Of a stretch of DNA of 64,000 bases, positions 58,690 to 64,000 are shown in pieces. The position numbers were made by a program, and so were the translations under genes. The first letter of the stretch is position 1, and each line of letters starts with the position of its first letter. The stretch is from Sipunculus nudus. Lineage: Eukaryota; Annelida; Sipuncula; Golfingiida; Sipunculidae. The DNA is taken from NCBI GenBank assembly GCA_026874595.1, contig CM049317.1, positions 54,417,118 to 54,481,117 on the forward strand, read 5' to 3'. The notes beneath the pieces were generated by a model, which did no database searches, had not been told where the DNA came from, and saw only the letters and a program-made list of their open reading frames with translations.

Positions 58690-59190
58690 AAAATCGGGTA
58701 TAAAAAGATGATATATCCTTGTATTTATTGAGCGTATGGTCCATACATGTTTTCCATGAACACAGGCGGCAAAACTAAGACTATGTACACACATGGATGC
58801 ACATACAATTTCAGTATACAATATCAGTATAAAAAGGTGATAAACGTACATCTTTATATGTATGTGAGCTTTATGTGTTATTTGAACACAAAGGTGGCAC
58901 AACTAATATTATACATATGTATATATGTATAATATTAGTTGTGTGATGATATATCCTTGTATGTATTGAGCATATGGTCCATACATGTTTTCCATGAACA
59001 CACAGGTGGCAGAACTAAGATTATTATGAACACAAGTGGATGCATATACATAATCTCAGTACACATTATCAGTATAAAAAGGTGATATATGTATATCTTT
59101 GTATGCGTGTGAACTTCCATTTAATATGAACACATGGGTGGCACAACTATTGATATACATACATGTGTATGTATGTACAATTTCAGGACA
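58690..59190. repeat. Tandem repeat of about 237 bases, two copies
   Basis: 'GATGATATATCCTTGTAT' through 'TCCATACATGTTTTCCATGA' occurs at 58708 and 58946. Later parts ('CAGTATAAAAAGGTGATA', 'GAACACA...GGTGGCACAACTA') follow in the same order. Short open frames on both strands here are repeat by-products. Confidence 0.85.
58901..58940. repeat. Near-perfect 40-base palindrome
   Basis: Arms AACTAATATTATACATA (58901-58917) and its exact reverse complement (58924-58940) with a 6-base centre. It lies at the junction of the two 237-base repeat units. Confidence 0.92.
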
Positions 59191-59199
59191 TTTCCTTAT

Positions 59200-60050
59200 A
59201 TGAAGGATCTGAACTTGATCTGTGAACACATGAGTGACAATATTAAAATAATACAAATAGATCTGGTTTTAACATCAGCACAACATACTTCATAAAAAAA
59301 TATGATTTGAATGCATGAGACCATAATATATCTATATTTACTTTTCCCCTTCACATATCCAGGTTTAGCCTGTGTGAAAGTCTGCAGCAATTGACAGGAA
59401 GTGCTGACACACTTGAGATTTAAAAGCAGATAATACAGCTAATTATATGTGCACATATGCATAGTTTGGGAACATGTCCAAAGTAGTGATAAATAATTGA
59501 AGAAAAAATTCAGTGGGGGGTTGAGCCTAGACAGACACACACATATATATAGACACTAGAAATTGATGTGGCCCAAGATAACGCTAAAATGATTAAAATG
59601 ATAAAAGTGTTTTGTGTTCTTTAAATTATTATGTGCAATGTTGTGCGCGTTTTGACAAAGGTCATAATTTTTACAGCAACTTGTGTCTAACTAAAAATTC
59701 TCAAAACTATTAAGGCCTTGTATTTTCTAGGCTAATTTAACTTTGAATTATTTCTATATTCATTAATATGAACAATGACCAACAAGTTTTATTGTATTTA
59801 GCCATATAATATTCAGCCCTAAAATATGGATTTTCTTGTCAGAGACATCAAGGCAAGCTCTCAAGCTTTTGCATATTTTCCTGAATTCATATAGTGTAGG
59901 TTGTATCTCTATGTGGAACTCGTATGTATATTACTAACAAGGTTTCATTGTTTAAATGGCCTTGACATTATGAATTATGTCAAATAGTAGAAGACCAATA
60001 TGATCAGTGTATATTTGCAAAAAAAAAAAACAGTCTTAACATAAAATCTA
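59200..60050. other. Intergenic, nothing recognised
   Basis: AT-rich sequence with short AC/AT runs near 59534. No exon or repeat family identified. Confidence 0.5.
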
Positions 60051-60054
60051 ATAA

Positions 60055-60840
60055 AAAAACAAGAATGGCTTTGTTTTTGCGCTGCAAAAACAAATACATG
60101 TCTTCCCCTATGGGCCATCCCAAACCATAAGGGGTCAAACATGCACTATCTAAAGACAATGATTCTAGATTTTAGCAGATTTGACTTTCAAGGTCACCAC
60201 TTTTCAAACTCCAATGAGATTTTGGCAGAAAGAACTGGTGTGTCAAATTTGAAGAAAAAATCTTCAGTACTTCCCAAAGTTCTATGTGTCCCATTAATCC
60301 TAGATGTGCATAAATTTGACCGTAAAGATCAAGGTCAAGGTCACTGGATTTCAGATTCTTCATCATTTTGGTAGAAACAATGAGTTTTTAAAATTTTGTG
60401 GGAAAATTTGCAGTCCTTCAAAAGTTATTACGTTCACATGACGATAACTATAATTTGGATAATTTGACCTTGAAGATCCCGGTCAAGGTCCAAGGGTTTC
60501 AAACACAAGAACTTGGTAGGAACAATTGGTGTAACAAATTTGAGGACAAAATGATAAATACTTCCAAAAATTATGAAGTTCACAAGTATCTCACATTTTG
60601 GCAGATTTGACCTTGAAGATGAAGGTCAAGGTTTCAGGTTTTTGAACTCTTCCAAAATTTTAGGATGAACAATGAGTGTTTAAAATTTTTGAGGAAAATA
60701 GGCAGCCCTTCAAAAGTTATCGTGTTCACAAGATATCCTATACACGAAAATGACAGCACTGAAAACGTCTCCCTGGAACGGGGATGGGGGGAGACATCAA
60801 TAGAGTTTTAAACTGCAAAGATATATACTTTGTTCTTTGA
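60055..60840. repeat. Element with TTGACCTTGAAGAT tandem units
   Basis: Three to four units of about 145 bases, each with 'GATTTGACCTTGAAGAT' then 'AAGGTCAAGGTC' and 'GGTAGGAACAATGAGTG'. Outer parts GCTGCAAAAACAAATACATG-TCTTCCCC (60081 on) and GGGGAGACATCAATAGAG (60788 on) are imperfect inverses, so it may be a MITE carrying a tandem array. A second copy starts near 63420. Confidence 0.6.
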
Positions 60841-61292
60841 GCAACTTTTGCCGACTCTTTGATACTAAATGTTTAAAGACTTTATCTTCCCTATTATATT
60901 AAATAATAGGTCATTACGCTTCCACATTTTTCCTGCTTCATCGGCCCATTATGACATTGAGACATATATCTTAGCCAAATACCTACTGTCAGCTAAATGG
61001 ATACAATGCGCATAGGCCTCAACCCCCCTCCCCTTGTTTTAGGTCAATGAAGTGGGAACAAAATGAAGGTGTAATGACCTTATATGTAACCGATTTTCTC
61101 ACTAAACCTTGTACTTTATCTAAAATATGAGCTGTTAGACAATTGTGCTTATTTTCATAGATACATTTTCTCTGCATTTTATGAACTCTGGAGACAATTA
61201 AAATATAATGGAATTCCATGGCAAATTGAATCGGTCTCCCCGCTTTATGTAGCTTAGTCTGACTCAGCTCCAGTTTTTATTTTTATTTTCAT

Positions 61293-61805
61293 TAGAATAG
61301 CCCTATTTACACTAGAAAAATGTGGCGCGCGCTCGACCAGTCCAGAAAAATGTGGAGCGGGCTACATTTTAACTTGCGTTCACACTGTGCTAGAACAAGT
61401 GACCATGTAGAGCGCTACCCTGTCAAGTTAGGCCGCATTGCGCTTGGTCCGGCCTAGAATCTGCATTGCGTTTACACGCAGATAAATAATGCTATCTAGC
61501 GTGGTCTAGATTGGATCCTCCCTTGCTCACATGGGTAAACCCAGTCACATGACAGCCAAGTCTTTCTGGAGTGTGCTATAAAGATAGCGCGCTCCACTTC
61601 TGTTTACACACATTCGAAGAACAAATGTAGGCCGTGCCAGCCTGAGTCTGAGGTGCACTAGAATCTGGAAGCAACTCAAACCTGTTGTCAAAATGTAGCG
61701 CGCTCCAGACCAAAAATCCTTGAAATCTTGCGCGTTTGGGGGAACTTGGTGCACGCTAAACAATGTAGAGCGCTCCAGAAAAATGTGTGTAAATGAGGCT
61801 AATAT
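61293..61805. mobile_element. MITE-like element with TAGCCYYATTTACAC ends and GCGC-rich body
   Basis: The left end TAGCCCTATTTACAC and right end GTGTAAATGAGGCTA are inverted copies with two differences. The body repeats TGTAGCGCGCTCCAGA-type words in both orientations and is GC-rich for this window. It may be a hAT-like MITE; a target duplication is not clear. Confidence 0.6.
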
Positions 61806-63419
61806 AAGCCTTTAAGTCTCACTGATTTAGTTGTGAAAGTAACCACTAGATGGCAACAAATATGATAAAGGTACCTTTAGACATGTTGAGATGATACAAA
61901 AATACCACATATTGCCAAATTACTTGAGACTCTTCTAAAATTACCTTACAAAATCTCAAATCATTATTTGGTATTTTTTTCTGTCTTTTCTAACATGTTT
62001 GAGACTCCATCATAGTGGTTCCTGCAGTATAATATCTGGCTCCTCATTAACACGTTGAGTACCAGTGGATGATGACGTTAAACATTTTCTTACAAGCCTT
62101 CATAAATATATATGCCAGTGTTGTGAGATTGTTTAAATTGATGTTCCTTGTTTTTTTCCTTATTTTGTCTTTCTCACAGTATGGTTGTTACTATAGTCTA
62201 GGCAGATTCTGCACTATGACTTCATATTCTGTATAACCTCACGTTCAGTACCAGGCTGCTTTTCACTGGTGAGACATGTGGTGAGATGTCAGAAGGTAGA
62301 GCAAGTGGAAAAGTGGCCTGAATATTAACCTCTAGGTCTGCAGGAGTCTACACCTTTTGTGTTGTGAGATGATCCACAGTCACTTTTGCGCAAACCAAAC
62401 TAGAAATATGGGATCATGAATAAGTCCGTGAAAAGCGCAGGCTTGCATACTAGTTTCTTGTTTCCCCCCCCCCCCCCCCCCACTTTTGTGTATTTTATCA
62501 TGGCCCGGTCATTACTCTAGCCTGGGTGGTTTCTGCATAGTGACATCATGGAAGTAACGATGACTCAGGGCCATCTTTGCTGACACCCGCTTGCTTGGCT
62601 CATATGTCAATGTTTGCTGAAAAACATTAATGGAAAAACCTAATGAAAATACTTAATAAAAACCTTATATATTAACATGACAAAATCTGATCAAACATTA
62701 AAACCTAATGAACCCATCAAATAACTGTGGTTGGCTTAATATTGGTGAAGTTAAATTTCACTATTGCACTTTACAGTGTTTCCTGAGTTTTTTTTTTTTT
62801 TTTTTTTTGCGTTCTCACCAAAAATATAACAAGCAGAGTATGTGAATTATTTAAAATTCCTGCAAAATCTTAACAACTTGACAAGGAGCCACGGAAGTAA
62901 CATTGAGTGGTAATTCTTGTTCATTTTTCACAGATAACATAAAAGACCTGATATTAATTAAAATATTGATCTTTTATTCATTAGAAACATAAATATTAAT
63001 CATTTACCTTTCAACACTTTAGGTATGCCAACAAAACAGTTATGTTAAATGATTGATCAATGGGTCTAGTAAGAGCATTTAAAAATTTTTTAAGTTAATC
63101 AAGATACATGCCAGAGACTGACAGGACCAGTCACCTTAAATTTCTTTAAATTTTATGCAATAGGGATATAACTAATAAGACCATTCTTTGTTAATATAAT
63201 GCACCTGAACATTTAGTGTCAGCTGTCCCTGACAAATATCCCTACTGAAGTGGCGTCTATTATTCCTTGAAGGATTAGCTATGCATCAGCATTTCAAATT
63301 TGTAATCACAGGCAAACATAAAAGGGGACTGAAGAAAGTAAGTACAGTTGTTTAGCAGTTTGGTCATTCAGAGACCAATAACAAAATACCACTTAGAATG
63401 AGTTTTTTTTTGGTAACTC
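61806..63419. other. Intergenic with homopolymer runs
   Basis: Contains a C run (62465-62481) and a T run (62791-62807). No gene or repeat family recognised. Confidence 0.5.
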
Positions 63420-64000
63420 AGATATATGTCTCCCCTCCCCATGCCCCAATATTTTAGTGACATTGCCTAGGGCATTTTATTCGAAGATTTGACCTTCAAG
63501 ACCAAGGGTTAAGTCACCAGTTTTCCATCATGCCCGAAATCTTGGTGGAAACAATTTGCATGTCAAATTTGAAGGAAAAAGATGCAGTACTTTAAAAGTG
63601 ACACCAAAAATTCTATGTTTCTACAGATTCGACCTTGAAAAGTCAGGTCAAAAGTCACTAGTCTTTGAAAACATATGAGATCTCTGTGGAAATAATCTGT
63701 GTGTCCCATTTGAAGAAAAAAATAAGGGTACTTCAAAGTAATGGGGTTCACAAAATTTGTACATATCAGCAGATCTGACTTTCATGGACAAGGTCACTGG
63801 TTTTCAAACTCTTTCTACAACTCATTTTGATTTAATAAAAATACATCCATCGACTTGAGAAATATGTTTATGTTTTTCCTCAAATATTGAAATATTCAAG
63901 GTCAAGGGCACTGTCATAGTAAAGGTCATGACCCAAATTTAACAGACTTCATCCTACTACCAATATCTATGCATGTGCATAATATAATAGAAATCTGTCC
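63420..64000. repeat. Second copy of the GACCTTGAAGAT element, cut by window end
   Basis: Starts near TATGTCTCCCCTCCCC and has units with GATTTGACCTTCAAGACCA, 'GTGGAAACAATTTGCATGTC' and 'GACCTTGAAAAGTCAGGTCA', matching 60180-60700 in order. It runs off the window. Confidence 0.6.

Overview
The window is animal nuclear DNA: AT-rich, gene-poor, with small exons separated by kilobase-scale introns full of repeats. The repeat families, especially elements with short inverted ends plus a 3' hairpin that carry tandem arrays, resemble those known from bivalves and other molluscs. A marine mollusc or related lophotrochozoan is my best guess; no single sequence here proves the taxon.

Two protein-coding genes can be supported, both on the + strand and head to tail. 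(1) 6828-18834: the last five exons, coding 246 residues, of a multi-pass membrane protein that looks like the C-terminal half of PGAP1, the ER GPI inositol-deacylase. Its earlier exons lie left of the window or were not found in 1-6827. (2) 25808-54677: a complete 14-exon TRAF3IP1 (IFT54) gene coding 567 residues, an intraflagellar transport complex B subunit. It has the N-terminal calponin-homology-like domain, a long Arg/Lys/Asp/Glu-rich middle and the C-terminal coiled coil. A perfect RFX X-box lies 247 bases before its ATG, which fits a ciliary gene. An AATAAA followed by a TG-rich stretch near 57646 may end a 3 kb 3' UTR.

Nearly everything else is repeats. Three element families (F1, F2, F3) share one architecture: a short terminal inverted repeat beside T-rich sequence at the 5' end, the matching repeat placed subterminally at the 3' end, then a hairpin and a short CTTGTT or CTAGTT tail. 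This is the asymmetric-terminus layout of Helitron2/Helentron non-autonomous elements. F1 copies lie at 1-1614, 12671-16092, 16147-16670, 27917-30178 and 48972-52207. F2 copies or fragments lie at 2292-6738 and 10950-11842. An F3 element (13294-14838) sits inside an F1 copy, and the F1 copy at 50 kb supplies the empty site. F2 and F3 both carry tandem units with the palindrome GGTGGCGCCACC; in F3 they form a two-monomer higher-order repeat of about 280 bases.

Other items are tRNA-derived SINEs, several inverted-repeat MITEs (one with 64-base arms), a GGTAC minisatellite element, a repeat carrying four perfect AGGTCA DR1 sites, and a roughly 17-copy tandem array made from the exon 6 splice donor of TRAF3IP1. 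The right end (57.7-64 kb) is intergenic with tandem repeats and MITE-like elements. No rRNA, tRNA gene, CRISPR array or intact transposase/reverse transcriptase gene was found.
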